Both the position numbers and the translations under genes were made by a program. A stretch of DNA of 64,000 bases from an uncultured Spirochaetaceae bacterium (GTDB lineage: Bacteria > Spirochaetota > Spirochaetia > Treponematales > Treponemataceae). Shown piece after piece: positions 16,074 through 24,828 of this stretch. The notes under the pieces were generated by a model. It saw only the letters and a list, made by a program, of their open reading frames with translations, had not been told where the DNA came from and did not search any database. Location of the stretch: positions 1 to 64,000 of the forward strand of contig CACYWZ010000019.1 of assembly GCA_902778325.1 (NCBI GenBank), written 5' to 3'. Numbering within the stretch: position 1 is the first letter of the stretch; each line of letters opens with the position of its first letter.

Positions 16074-18755
16074 TTAGATTTCGATTTCGCCCTCATAAGA
16101 AAGCGTTGCAGTTCCCGTGAGGAAGACTGTTTCGCCCGTGTAATTCACGATAAGCTCACCGCCGCGCACCTTCACCGTGATGTTCTCGCCAAGCGGACAA
16201 AAGCCCTGCAACACAGCCGCAATCGCCGCAGCACACGCACCTGTTCCACACGCTGGAGTCTCACCGTTGCCACGCTCCCACGTTCGCATTTTAAGCTCAT
16301 TCGCGCCCACAACACGCACAAACTCGGTGTTTGTTCTGTTCGGGAACATCTCGTGGTTCTCAAACAAAGGTCCTTCGCTCTTAACAGGCTCTTTGTCAAC
16401 GAACTTTGAGAAAATAACACAATGCGGATTTCCGACAGCAAGGCTTGTAACGCTGTATTCTTTTCCGCCAACGTTAAGAGGAACGCCCACAACAGCCTCT
16501 TTTGGCAATTTTGCATAAAGCTCAGCGTTCTTCTTGAACGGGATTTCGTAGCGATTTTCTGCTTCAAGCGGATTGATTGCGACTGCTTTGAGCTTGGTCG
16601 GAATGTTTTTGCTCTTGAACTTCGGCACTCCCATATCAACCTTAACAGAAGACACCTTGCCGTTGAGCTTGTAGAGAACGAGCGTCTTCACACCTGCTTC
16701 GGTTTCAACCGTGATTGTGGCAGTCGGGTCTTCTGGGTTGTGGCGGTCGGCAATGCCTGAAACATTGTTGTCGTAAAGATACTTTCCAACGGCGCGGATT
16801 GCGTTTCCTGCCATTCGTCCCTCACTTCCGTCAAGATTGAAGAATCGCATCTTTGCGTCGGCTTTGTCGCTCGGATAAATCATAACGAGTGAATCCGCTC
16901 CGATGCCTGTTCTGCGGTCGCACAAGCGCACAGCCAAGCCCGCTGGGTTCTTGACTTCCTGCTCAAAGGCATTGATAACGATAAAGTCGTTGCCAGTTGC
17001 TTGCATTTTGGCAAACTTGATTTTCTCTTTGTGCTCGCGAAGCTGATTGATGTCCACGAGTTCCACGTTCTCTGCGCTGTAGCGGCTCTTCAAGCAGTCC
17101 GCGATTGCGTTCGCTGTGTCGATTGCGGTCAAGCAAGGAATGTCGCGCTCAACGGCATGGCGTCGGAGTCGAACGGAGTCAGCGCGCGGGTTTCGTCCCT
17201 TTGCGGAGGTCGAAATAACGTAATCGATTTTGCCTGTGTCGAGGAGAGAGAGAAGATTGTCGTTCGGGTTTTCGTGGATTTTGTTCACCACTTGCACTTC
17301 CATTCCAAAGTCGCTGATAATCTTTGCTGTTCCCTCTGTGGCGTAGAGCTTGAAGCCCATATCGTAGAACTTGCGCGCCAAATCAGGCACTTCGCCGTGG
17401 TCTGTCGTTCGGATTGTAAAAAGAACGCCGCCACTTCGCTTCATCGAGTAACCAGCCGCAACCAAGCCCTTGAAAATCGCTTCTTCGCGCGTTGCAGCGA
17501 CTCCCAAAACTTCGCCCGTGGACTTCATTTCAGGGCCTAAGTGAGTGTCAACATCCATCAACTTTTCAAAGCTGAACACTGGAACTTTGACCGCAAAATA
17601 CGGCGGATTTCTGTAAAGACCTGTTCCAAAGCCCATATCACGCACTTTTTCGCCGAGCATTGCGCGAACAGCCAATTCGACCATCGGCACGCCTGAAACT
17701 TTGGAGATATACGGAACGGTGCGGCTTGAGCGCGGGTTAACCTCGATGATGTAAAGGTCGTTGTTATAGATAAGATACTGAATGTTGACCAGACCGCGTG
17801 TTCCGAGAGCAAGAGCAAGCTCACGGCTCTGCTTGAGGATTTTCTCTCTCATGATGTCGTTCAAGTTCCAAGCAGGATAAACCGCGATTGAATCTCCTGA
17901 GTGAATACCAGTGCGCTCGATATGCTCCATAATGCCAGGAATAAGAATATCCTCGCCGTCGCAAATCGCGTCAACTTCAAGCTCAACGCCCATCATATAT
18001 TTGTCGATTAAGACAGGGTTTTCAATGCCTTGCGAAAGAATAATCTTCATATACTCTTTCACGTCTGCTTCGTTAAAGGCAATAATCATATTCTGACCGC
18101 CAAGAACGTAGCTCGGGCGGAGCAAAATCGGGTATCCGATGTTTTCGGCAGCCTTCAGAGCTTCTTCTTCGGTGAATATAGTAAGACCGCGAGGGCGGTT
18201 GATGTGCAGCTTTTCGCACAAATCTTCAAATCTCTCGCGGTCTTCTGCCAAGTCGATAGCGTCTGCGCTTGTTCCAAGGATTTTGATGCCCTGATTGTCC
18301 AAGAACTTTGCAAGTTTAATCGCAGTCTGTCCGCCAAAAGCGACGACAACGCCAATCGGCTTTTCTGTGTTGATAACGCCCATAACGTCTTCTGGCGTGA
18401 GTGGCTCAAAATAAAGGCGGTCAGAAGTATCAAAGTCAGTCGAAACGGTTTCTGGATTGTTGTTGATTGTAACAACGTCGTAGCCCAAGCGCTTCAAAGC
18501 CCAAACGCACTGAACGCTCGCATAGTCGAACTCGATTCCCTGCCCAATGCGGATAGGTCCTGAACCCAAAACGATAATTGTGCCTTTGCTGCTCTTCTTG
18601 CCCGCTTGTGCGCGTTCAACAAGGAAGTCTTTTGCTTCGTTGTCGCTGTCGTAAGAGCCGTAAAAATAAGGCGTTTCTGCATTGAACTCGCCTGCGCAAG
18701 TGTCTACCATTTTGTAGCTAGGGTCTACATGAAAAATCTTTTGCTGTGTCATCAT
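16074..18755 (-). CDS. carB2-dapF: Carbamoyl-phosphate synthase large subunit C-terminal half fused to a DapF-like domain
   Basis: One frame encodes two proteins. The first ~565 residues are the second half of CarB: the oligomerisation start FHVDPSYKMVDTCAGEF, the second ATP-grasp unit (VLGSGPIRIGQGIEFDYA, RPSYVLGGQNM, YIIEVNPRSSRTVPYISK) that makes carbamoyl phosphate, and the MGS-like allosteric domain (GFKLYATEGTAKIISDFG). After a short linker, from about 17021 down, a diaminopimelate epimerase fold follows (IKFAKMQATGNDF, FFNLDGSEGRMAGNAIR, ETPACGTGACAAA). In that domain the first catalytic Cys is Ala (codon 16809-16811). The start is ATGATG at 18755/18752 after GGAG; an in-frame TTG at 18764 is less likely. 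Seven nt-scale spacing from carB1 implies coupled translation. Confidence 0.92.
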   Translation of the reverse strand: MMTQQKIFHVDPSYKMVDTCAGEFNAETPYFYGSYDSDNEAKDFLVERAQAGKKSSKGTIIVLGSGPIRIGQGIEFDYASVQCVWALKRLGYDVVTINNNPETVSTDFDTSDRLYFEPLTPEDVMGVINTEKPIGVVVAFGGQTAIKLAKFLDNQGIKILGTSADAIDLAEDRERFEDLCEKLHINRPRGLTIFTEEEALKAAENIGYPILLRPSYVLGGQNMIIAFNEADVKEYMKIILSQGIENPVLIDKYMMGVELEVDAICDGEDILIPGIMEHIERTGIHSGDSIAVYPAWNLNDIMREKILKQSRELALALGTRGLVNIQYLIYNNDLYIIEVNPRSSRTVPYISKVSGVPMVELAVRAMLGEKVRDMGFGTGLYRNPPYFAVKVPVFSFEKLMDVDTHLGPEMKSTGEVLGVAATREEAIFKGLVAAGYSMKRSGGVLFTIRTTDHGEVPDLARKFYDMGFKLYATEGTAKIISDFGMEVQVVNKIHENPNDNLLSLLDTGKIDYVISTSAKGRNPRADSVRLRRHAVERDIPCLTAIDTANAIADCLKSRYSAENVELVDINQLREHKEKIKFAKMQATGNDFIVINAFEQEVKNPAGLAVRLCDRRTGIGADSLVMIYPSDKADAKMRFFNLDGSEGRMAGNAIRAVGKYLYDNNVSGIADRHNPEDPTATITVETEAGVKTLVLYKLNGKVSSVKVDMGVPKFKSKNIPTKLKAVAINPLEAENRYEIPFKKNAELYAKLPKEAVVGVPLNVGGKEYSVTSLAVGNPHCVIFSKFVDKEPVKSEGPLFENHEMFPNRTNTEFVRVVGANELKMRTWERGNGETPACGTGACAAAIAAVLQGFCPLGENITVKVRGGELIVNYTGETVFLTGTATLSYEGEIEI

Positions 18756-18770
18756 TTGCTCCAAATTTTT

Positions 18771-20327
18771 TTATGCTGTTCTTCCGCTGGAATGCTCGAT
18801 TTTCAAGCCTGTCATCTTTTCAATCACGCTGTCAGGATATCCGTATTTTTTGGCTTCAACGTAATCTGCTTGGCTGAACTCGATTTCGCCAGCTTTTACG
18901 CGCGCGAAATTCTTTTCTGTGTCTGCAAGGTTTTTGAGGTGATTCAAGAACCACGGGTCAATCTTTGTTATAGCGTTAATCTCTTCCACGCTCATTAAAT
19001 CGCGCTTGATTGCTTGGAAAATTGCAAAAATGCGCTGGTCTGTACACTCTCCAACTCTGCGCTTGATGTCCTCGTCGCTTTCTTCTTCGAAAATCGGCAA
19101 GTTCAAGCTGTTCACGCCAACTTCCGCGCCACGCGCCGCTTTCATAATCGCTGTTTCAAAGTTGTGTCCAATCGCCATAACTTCGCCTGTCGCTTTCATC
19201 TGTGTACCGAGTTTACGCGCCGCATATACGAACTTGTCGAACGGGAACTTCGGGAACTTCACGACGACGTAATCGAGAACAGGCTCAAAGCAAGCCGCAG
19301 TCTTTTTTGTGACGAAGTTCGGGATTTCGTCGAGGTTGTAGCCTATGGCGATGAGTGTCGCGACTTTTGCAATCGGGTAGCCTGTCGCCTTTGACGCAAG
19401 GGCAGAAGAGCGAGAAACACGCGGATTTACCTCGATTACGGCGTATTCAAAGCTGTTCGGATTGAGCGCGAACTGACAGTTACAACCGCCTTCCATATCG
19501 AGCGAGCTGATGATGTTGAGTGCGGCAGAACGGAGCATTTGGTATTCTTTGTCGCTCAAGGTTACGGTCGGAGCGATAACGATTGAATCTCCTGTGTGAA
19601 CGCCAACTGGGTCAAAGTTTTCCATTGAACAAACCGTGAGAACGTTGCCCGAATGGTCGCGCATTACTTCAAACTCGACTTCTTTCCAGCCCGAAATGCA
19701 CTTTTCGACCAAAATCTGATGAATTGGTGAGCGGTGAAGTCCGTTGTGTGCGATTTCGTTGAACTCTTCTTCGTTGTTTGCAATGCCGCCGCCTGTGCCG
19801 CCGAGCGTGAATGCAGGGCGAATAATGGCAGGATAGCCGATTTCGCTGTTGACGAACTCAAGCGCGTCTTCGTAGCTTGTTACGACTTTTGACGGAATGC
19901 ACGGCTCGCCGATTTTTTCCATCGTGTCTTTGAACATCTGTCTGTCTTCGGCTTTGTCGATTGTTTCGGGTTTTGCGCCCAAGAGCTTCACGCCGTGGCT
20001 TTCCAAGAATCCAGATTTTGCAAGTTCCATGCAAAGATTCAAGCCTGTCTGTCCGCCGAGAGATGACAAAATTGAATCTGGCTTTTCTTTTTCGATAATG
20101 CGTTTGATTGTTTCTGGAATTAGCGGCTCAATGTAGATGTGTGGCGCCATTTCGGTGTCGGTCATCAAGGTTGCAGGGTTTGAGTTGACAAGAACAACAT
20201 CAAGACCTTGTTCTTTGAGTGCCTTGCAAGCCTGAGAGCCCGCATAGTCGAACTCCGCCGCCTGTCCGATAATAATCGGGCCTGACCCGATAACCATAAC
20301 TTTGTGAATGTCTTTGTTCAGTGGCAT
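18771..20327 (-). CDS. carB1: Carbamoyl-phosphate synthase large subunit, N-terminal half
   Basis: 518 residues that match the first half of CarB: ATP-grasp unit that makes carboxyphosphate and carbamate (VIGSGPIIIGQAAEFDYAG, LSSLGGQTGLNL, RPAFTLGGTGGGIA, YAVIEVNPRVSRSSALASKA) and the first part of the oligomerisation domain. It ends with a true TAA at 18771-18773, followed by a ribosome site and the start of the second half, so this is a natural split and not a simple frameshift. Split large subunits are known in some archaea and Aquifex. The product feeds pyrimidine and arginine synthesis. The small subunit carA is not in this window. Ribosome site AGGGGGAAAATAT precedes the ATG. Confidence 0.94.
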   Translation of the reverse strand: MPLNKDIHKVMVIGSGPIIIGQAAEFDYAGSQACKALKEQGLDVVLVNSNPATLMTDTEMAPHIYIEPLIPETIKRIIEKEKPDSILSSLGGQTGLNLCMELAKSGFLESHGVKLLGAKPETIDKAEDRQMFKDTMEKIGEPCIPSKVVTSYEDALEFVNSEIGYPAIIRPAFTLGGTGGGIANNEEEFNEIAHNGLHRSPIHQILVEKCISGWKEVEFEVMRDHSGNVLTVCSMENFDPVGVHTGDSIVIAPTVTLSDKEYQMLRSAALNIISSLDMEGGCNCQFALNPNSFEYAVIEVNPRVSRSSALASKATGYPIAKVATLIAIGYNLDEIPNFVTKKTAACFEPVLDYVVVKFPKFPFDKFVYAARKLGTQMKATGEVMAIGHNFETAIMKAARGAEVGVNSLNLPIFEEESDEDIKRRVGECTDQRIFAIFQAIKRDLMSVEEINAITKIDPWFLNHLKNLADTEKNFARVKAGEIEFSQADYVEAKKYGYPDSVIEKMTGLKIEHSSGRTA

Positions 20328-20341
20328 ATATTTTCCCCCTG

Positions 20342-21289
20342 CTATAACTTACGAATTTGTTTTATATAAGTCTCTGGCTCTTTCTTGATAATGTCATACT
20401 CAGATTTATGAATCCTTTTTGATTCAAAATCTATTTTCACATCTTGGATAAACTTCTTGAAATCTGAGTTTATCTCGCAAAGTTTATTCATCGTTTCCCA
20501 ATCAAGTTCTTTTTTCTTTTTGGCTTGGAACACAACAGAAGATGCGTCTATATCGTCCAAATCAAGATGAATAATTCCAATTCCAAAAGCTGAAGACAAA
20601 CGTTCCAACTCGCTTTTAAGCTCATCATCATCGCTTATTTGAGCAGCAACCAAATAACCTTCGTTTGCCCAAGATGAATTTGATACGGCTTGAAAAAAAT
20701 ATTCACGATAGTTTGTACGATTGATTTCTTTTTTCATCTCAAAAGAAAATAGTTCTATTGCATTTGCATTGATGATTTTATTCAATTCAATAATATCGCT
20801 GCTCCAGTCATCAATCGGAATATATACGCCAACAATGTCTGGGTGAATCCACTCGTTATAGCCACTTTTGCTGGATTTCTCGTGAAAAATGGTTTTCGTC
20901 AAAATCGCCTTTCCGTTGTTGAATTGAGTGTTTGTGTATGCAAAATAAGTCAATAATGGGTGTAATTCTCGCTCGCTATAAACTTCTTTTTGCTTTTTGA
21001 AAGATGTAACATCTTCATCGATTTTTTCGATTTGCTCTTTTGAAATAATTGAAAGTTTTGATTTCAAGAAAAATTTTGCAGGACGCTTTCCAAGTTTTAC
21101 GAACAGAGAAGCAGGATTATCTCTGACATCAACAAAAAGCCTTGCGCCCAAACTTTGCCATGGAGTTTTGCCCGTTGAAGAAAGAGATTCGTTGAGTTTC
21201 AGTTCCACTCCTTTTTGCCAAATATCTTGAAAAGTCATTGGCTCGTTGGAAAAAGTAAGCACCTTTTCGGCATATTCCAAAAAGTTCAT
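20342..21289 (-). CDS. HARE-HTH / HrgA-like protein
   Basis: 315 residues. Residues ~3-75 fit a HARE-HTH winged-helix domain (FLEYAEKVLTFSNEPMTFQD, then TPWQSLGARLFVDVRDNP, FVKLGKRPAKFFLK), a fold linked to restriction enzymes and chromatin proteins. The C-terminal ~200 residues resemble the HrgA-type region (HPLLTYFAYTNTQFNNGKA, WIHPDIVGVYIP, ELFSFEMKKEINRTNYREYF), with D, E-x-K spacing suggestive of a PD-(D/E)xK nuclease fold. No methyltransferase is next to it. The start has GGAGG 7 nt upstream. It ends 14 bp before carB1, so it seems to be the first gene of the pyrimidine transcript, an odd partner. Confidence 0.75.
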   Translation of the reverse strand: MNFLEYAEKVLTFSNEPMTFQDIWQKGVELKLNESLSSTGKTPWQSLGARLFVDVRDNPASLFVKLGKRPAKFFLKSKLSIISKEQIEKIDEDVTSFKKQKEVYSERELHPLLTYFAYTNTQFNNGKAILTKTIFHEKSSKSGYNEWIHPDIVGVYIPIDDWSSDIIELNKIINANAIELFSFEMKKEINRTNYREYFFQAVSNSSWANEGYLVAAQISDDDELKSELERLSSAFGIGIIHLDLDDIDASSVVFQAKKKKELDWETMNKLCEINSDFKKFIQDVKIDFESKRIHKSEYDIIKKEPETYIKQIRKL

Positions 21290-21500
21290 CTTTGCGCCTC
21301 CAAAGTATTTTCACATAAAAAAAAGACGGAATTCGCTAAAAAAGCAAATCCCGTCAGTTTTGAAAAAAAACTTTGCGAAGAGTAATCAGAACTGTAGCAA
21401 ACACAATTGATTTTCATACTTGAGAAGCGATTATATCAAACACACAATTTTTGTGCTAGACATTTTGCCCAAATTCTGCCAATCCACAATTACAACTCCC

Positions 21501-21532
21501 AAAAAAATCCCCCGCGCTTTTTGCACAGGGGA
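21501..21532 (-). terminator. Terminator of the Hsp20 gene
   Basis: On the minus strand TCCCC (21532-21528) pairs with GGGGA (21512-21508) and is followed by TTTTTTT (21507-21501). Confidence 0.8.
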
Positions 21533-21545
21533 CTATTCTCAGCGC

Positions 21546-21968
21546 TCAGGCTGCGCTAATTGCGATACGCTTTGGCTGCTCAGCCTCTTTTCGCGGAATC
21601 TTCACCTCAAGAACACCATTCTTGAACGCCGCAGTAATCGCAGAAGAATCAGTGTCGCGAGGAAGCTTGAAACAGCGGGAGAACTGAGTGCTTCTTCTCT
21701 CGCGGATAAGATAAACAACATCGTCGTTTTCTTTTTTGTCCTTCTTTTCATTCTCCTCAACAGGAGCGGACGCAATAGTCAAAATACCTTCCTTCAAAGA
21801 AATGTCGACATCCTTTTGTGAAAGACCAGGAAGATTCATCGTGATAAGATAGTCGTTTTTCGTTTCAAGAACATCGGTGTCCGGCGAATAGCACGGAGCG
21901 CAAACAGAAGGAAAAGCCGCATAAGCATCGTTGAAGATGTCGTCCAAAATTGAAAGTTCGTTTATCAT
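21546..21968 (-). CDS. Small heat-shock protein (Hsp20, alpha-crystallin domain)
   Basis: 140-residue holdase that keeps unfolding proteins soluble. The alpha-crystallin domain spans ~30-130, with NDYLITMNLPGLSQKDVDIS at the start and the signature AAFKNGVLEVKIPRKE; the tail has an I-x-I motif (IAI) for oligomer contacts. Ribosome site AGGAGGT is strong. The gene is divergent from the beta-barrel gene at 22153. No CIRCE-type operator was found upstream. Confidence 0.94.
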   Translation of the reverse strand: MINELSILDDIFNDAYAAFPSVCAPCYSPDTDVLETKNDYLITMNLPGLSQKDVDISLKEGILTIASAPVEENEKKDKKENDDVVYLIRERRSTQFSRCFKLPRDTDSSAITAAFKNGVLEVKIPRKEAEQPKRIAISAA

Positions 21969-22077
21969 AATGTACCTCCTACAGTACCAAAAATTGCATT
22001 TTCAAGGCTTTCTGCCTTGCACTTACAATAAAGCAAACACCGTGCCAACTTTTTCACAAAAAAAATTACAAAATCCC

Positions 22078-22108
22078 TTGAATAGGGGGGGGATTGTGGT
22101 AGTTTATT
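22078..22108 (+). promoter_or_regulatory. Promoter region with G8 tract, beta-barrel gene
   Basis: TTGAAT (22078-22083) is followed by a run of eight G (22085-22092) and then TAGTTT/TTTATT (22100-22108). The homopolymer lies inside the spacer between the possible -35 and -10, where length changes would alter spacing. The exact -10 is uncertain. Confidence 0.5.
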
Positions 22109-22152
22109 AACATCATAATTAAGTAATGGTCTTGAATGACCTAGGAGTTTCA

Positions 22153-22890
22153 ATGAAAAAGTTTTTGGTATTCGTAGCAGCAATGGTAGCAACAGTAGCT
22201 CTATCAAGTGCTCAGGACTTCACAATCGGCGCACGCGGTGCATTTGCCACAGGATTCGGAACAGATGTTGCCAAGGAAGATAAGGGTCTACATAACGATT
22301 TTTATTATTCCGATACAGAAGTTGACTTGGATTTGGCAAAGACAATGAACTTTGGTGGCGCAATTTTTGCAAAAATCGGAATTACCGACACAGTCAGTGT
22401 TCAGCCAGAGATTGGATTCACATATCACAAAATTGGAATAAAATTTGACCAGTATGCAAAAGAGGCAAGGGTTGAAGATTCTCAGTTAGTTTCCATTACG
22501 AGAGCTGATGTTTCTGAAAAAGGCGTAGTGAGCTTCACAACAATCGACATTCCTGTTCTTATCGGCTACGACATCGAAGTTAGTGATGGTTTCATACTAA
22601 CACCATTCGCAGGTCCTCAGCTTTCTTTGATTGTTGGAAAGGAAAAAGCGTCTGGCGACTTTTTATCAGGTGATGATTTTAAGTTCAGCTCACCATTTTT
22701 GTTCGACCTCGTTTTCGGTGCAAATGTAGCATTTGATGTAGGACCTGGAGCAATCGTTGCTGACATTCGCTACAATTTTGGTCTCACCCCTCTTTATCAA
22801 AAGTTTGGAAGTTTTGGGCAGTGCTGGGAGTTTGGAACACCACGCGCTCTTGGCGTAAGTTTGGGATATCAGATGAAAATCGGTGAGTAA
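22153..22890 (+). CDS. Outer-membrane beta-barrel protein
   Basis: 245 residues. Signal peptide MKKFLVFVAAMVATVALSSA with cleavage before QDFTIG. The mature part shows alternating strands (FTIGARGAFATGFG, MNFGGAIFAKIGIT, VSVQPEIGFTYHKIGI, FILTPFAGPQLSLIVG, IVADIRYNFGLTPLY) and ends in GVSLGYQMKIGE, as in 8-stranded porin-like barrels of the OmpW/OMP_b-brl type. Start at 22153 is set by the signal peptide and TAGGAG upstream. A poly-G tract in the promoter suggests variable expression. Function is not known; surface exposure is inferred. Confidence 0.85.
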   Translation: MKKFLVFVAAMVATVALSSAQDFTIGARGAFATGFGTDVAKEDKGLHNDFYYSDTEVDLDLAKTMNFGGAIFAKIGITDTVSVQPEIGFTYHKIGIKFDQYAKEARVEDSQLVSITRADVSEKGVVSFTTIDIPVLIGYDIEVSDGFILTPFAGPQLSLIVGKEKASGDFLSGDDFKFSSPFLFDLVFGANVAFDVGPGAIVADIRYNFGLTPLYQKFGSFGQCWEFGTPRALGVSLGYQMKIGE

Positions 22891-22928
22891 CGAATAGCGT
22901 TTTTGTTCAAAAAAGCAAAATAATGCAA

Positions 22929-22961
22929 AATCCGCTCTGTTTTTCGGGGCGGATTTTTTTT
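22929..22961 (+). terminator. Terminator of the beta-barrel gene
   Basis: AATCCGC (22929-22935) pairs with GCGGATT (22949-22955), followed by a T-run to 22961. Confidence 0.9.
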
Positions 22962-22974
22962 GCAACGCGAAAGT

Positions 22975-23335
22975 GAGCCGTAATGACACAGTTTTTGCCC
23001 GCGAAAAATTGTATACGGGCAGAAAACACTCGAAGTCGCTCATATACAGTTTGTATACGAGTCAAAAACGCTCCAAGTCTGCTCGTGCAAGTTTGTCCAT
23101 GACAGGAAAACACTTGAGGAAAGCCGTGTCAGTTTGTTCACGACAAGAAATTGCTTGAAGAGTGAGCGTGTCAGTTTGTCCACGGTAAGAAATTGCTTGA
23201 GGAAAGCCGAGTCAGTTTGTCCACGACAAGAAATTGCTTGAGGAAAGCTGAGTCAGTTTGTCCACGACGAGAAATCACTTGAAGAGTGAGCGAGTCAGTT
23301 TGTCCATGACGAAAAACAAAAAAAGCGCTCGTATA
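22975..23335. repeat. 41/42-bp tandem array (about 7-8 units)
   Basis: CAGTTTGT-like elements start near 23047, 23088, 23130, 23172, 23213, 23254 and 23296, steps of 41-42 bp. A late unit reads GTCAGTTTGTCCACGACAAG then AAATTGCTTGAGGAAAGCCG, with a CAAG-AAATTG-CTTG dyad. The first two units are divergent (GTATACGAG type). The text GTATACAGTTT at both ends is similar. No gene is supported in this stretch. Confidence 0.93.
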
Positions 23336-23458
23336 CAGTTTTTTTCTTCGGGTTTTGATTCAGCAATCATAATTGTCAGAGCAACAAGTGTATTATTTTT
23401 TCACCTTTTTTTCTCTGCTTTATGGAGAAAGCCGTCGAAAATGCAGTATAATCGCCGT

Positions 23459-24394
23459 ATGACAACCACGACGAAATTTGCAGACGACATCGATGCACGA
23501 CACACAATGCAAGCTGCTGCTGTCTGAAAAGCCGATACTCGCGCGCATAATGAAAGGCTGCATTGAAGAATACAAAGATTGCACGATTGAGCAAATCGAG
23601 GGCTACATCGAGGGAAAGCCCGACATAAGCACATTCTCTCTGCACCCCAACGGCAAGACGATACGCGGGACGAACACCGAAGACTCAACTCTGAACGAGG
23701 GAACGATTTACTATGACATTCGTTTTACAGCCCTTGCGCCCTCGACGAATGAACAAATTGAACTTATAATAAACATAGAAGCGCAGAACAAATATAATCC
23801 CGGCTATCCGCTTGTAAAGCGTGGTGTGTATTATGCTTCAAGGCTGATTTCTTCGCAGTTCGGGACTGAAATTGACAAGCAGGATTACGGCGGACTGAAA
23901 AAAGTCTACACAATTTGGATTTGTATGAATCCGCCCGAATCGGTAAAAAACACGATAATCGGTTTCAATCTTGGAATGAAGATTATCGCAGGAGATGAGA
24001 AACGGGCAAGCGTTGAAGCGGCGTTCAAGAAAAGCGATTATGATTTGCTTTCTGTCATCTTCGTGAATCTGGACAAAGACAGTTCTGGCGCAAGCAATCT
24101 GCTTGATATGCTGAGTCTTTTGTTTTTGGGCGAGATGAAAGCACTTGAGAAATGCAAGGCACTGGAAACCAAGTTCGGCATAGAGATGTATCAAGAAATC
24201 AGCGAGGAGGTGAGCAATATGTGTGATTTGAGTGCAGGTGTGTGGGAAAAAGGCGTTGCGCAAGGGCACAAGAGCGAAATAATATGTTTGCTTTACTTTC
24301 AAAGTTGTACGCTTCTGGGCGCGGAGCTGATGTAGAGCGGGCGGCAAAAGACAAAGATTATATGAACAAACTCTTCAATGAGTTCCAGCTCTGA
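23459..24394 (+). pseudogene. Rpn-family PD-(D/E)xK nuclease / transposase, twice frameshifted
   Basis: The main open part (from 23493) carries the family core: EKPILARIMKGCIEEYKD, YIEGKPDIS, GTIYYDIRFTALAP with the first catalytic Asp, LIINIEAQNKYNPGYPLVKR with E-x-Q, and YYASRLISSQFG. The natural N-terminus (MTTTTKFADDID, ATG 23459) is in another frame and is joined near 23497 as if two bases were lost. The natural C-terminus (MFALLSKLYASGRGADVERA to NKLFNEFQL, stop 24392-24394) is again in the first frame, with the switch near 24280. Members act as mobile nucleases that promote RecA-independent recombination. Here the gene is probably inactive. Confidence 0.82.
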
Positions 24395-24482
24395 CACAAA
24401 ACAGAGGCTATTCTGAGGAGCCCCCAGAAAACAGCTGGTGTTTTTGTGCTGTCGCAAAATCTGCGATAGCTGAGATTTCAAC

Positions 24483-24521
24483 AAAAAAGCGAGTCCCGTA
24501 TTCTTGGAACTCGCTTTTTTT
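24483..24521. terminator. Bidirectional terminator-like hairpin
   Basis: AAAAAAGCGAGT (24483-24494) pairs with ACTCGCTTTTTT (24509-24520); T-runs occur on both strands. It sits between converging gene remnants. Confidence 0.8.
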
Positions 24522-24522
24522 A

Positions 24523-24676
24523 TCAATCATGCTTTATTTGAAAAATCAGCTTATCGCCATTCCATTCATAAAGATGAGTAACATGACTTTCAAAATCAGA
24601 ATCTGCTAACAGAAAAGTCTCCTCAAAACACTGTATAAATCCCCGATTTATGCTAAAATGCCCGCATAGGAACTTT
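24523..24676 (-). pseudogene. C-terminal remnant of an unknown gene
   Basis: An open stretch of about 50 codons without a start ends at TGA (24525-24523). It reads GFIQCFEETFLLADSDFESH, then VTHLYEWNGDKLIFQIKHD. The composition is protein-like and the hairpin at 24483 would serve as its terminator. Parent family unknown. Confidence 0.4.
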
Positions 24677-24677
24677 T

Positions 24678-24825
24678 ATGGAAATCACAAAGAAAGAAAT
24701 GAAAGTCCAGCTCAAATCTCAGCAGGGCGAACTTGACGCCGTTCCCCGAAGTTGAGAGTGTAAAGAATGATGAAAAGCGCCATGGGGATATAGTGAAAGG
24801 ATTATTAAACAAAGAGCAGGAATAA
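24678..24825 (+). pseudogene. Decayed ferritin-like/rubrerythrin-type gene fragment
   Basis: ATG at 24678 opens MEITKKEMKVQLKSQQGELDAV, which resembles the first helix of rubrerythrin/VIT-type ferritin-like proteins with its metal-ligand Glu. A frame change and large deletion follow near 24745. The second part, PEVESVKNDEKRHGDIVKGL, resembles the E-x2-H helix of the same fold and ends at TAA 24823-24825. Too short to be functional. Confidence 0.45.
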
Positions 24826-24828
24826 ATT

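Noticed and set aside
18755-18773. Sequencing frameshift separating the two CarB halves
   Set aside because: There is an in-frame stop, a ribosome site and a new start in the gap, and the cut lies in a linker region, as in natural split CarB.
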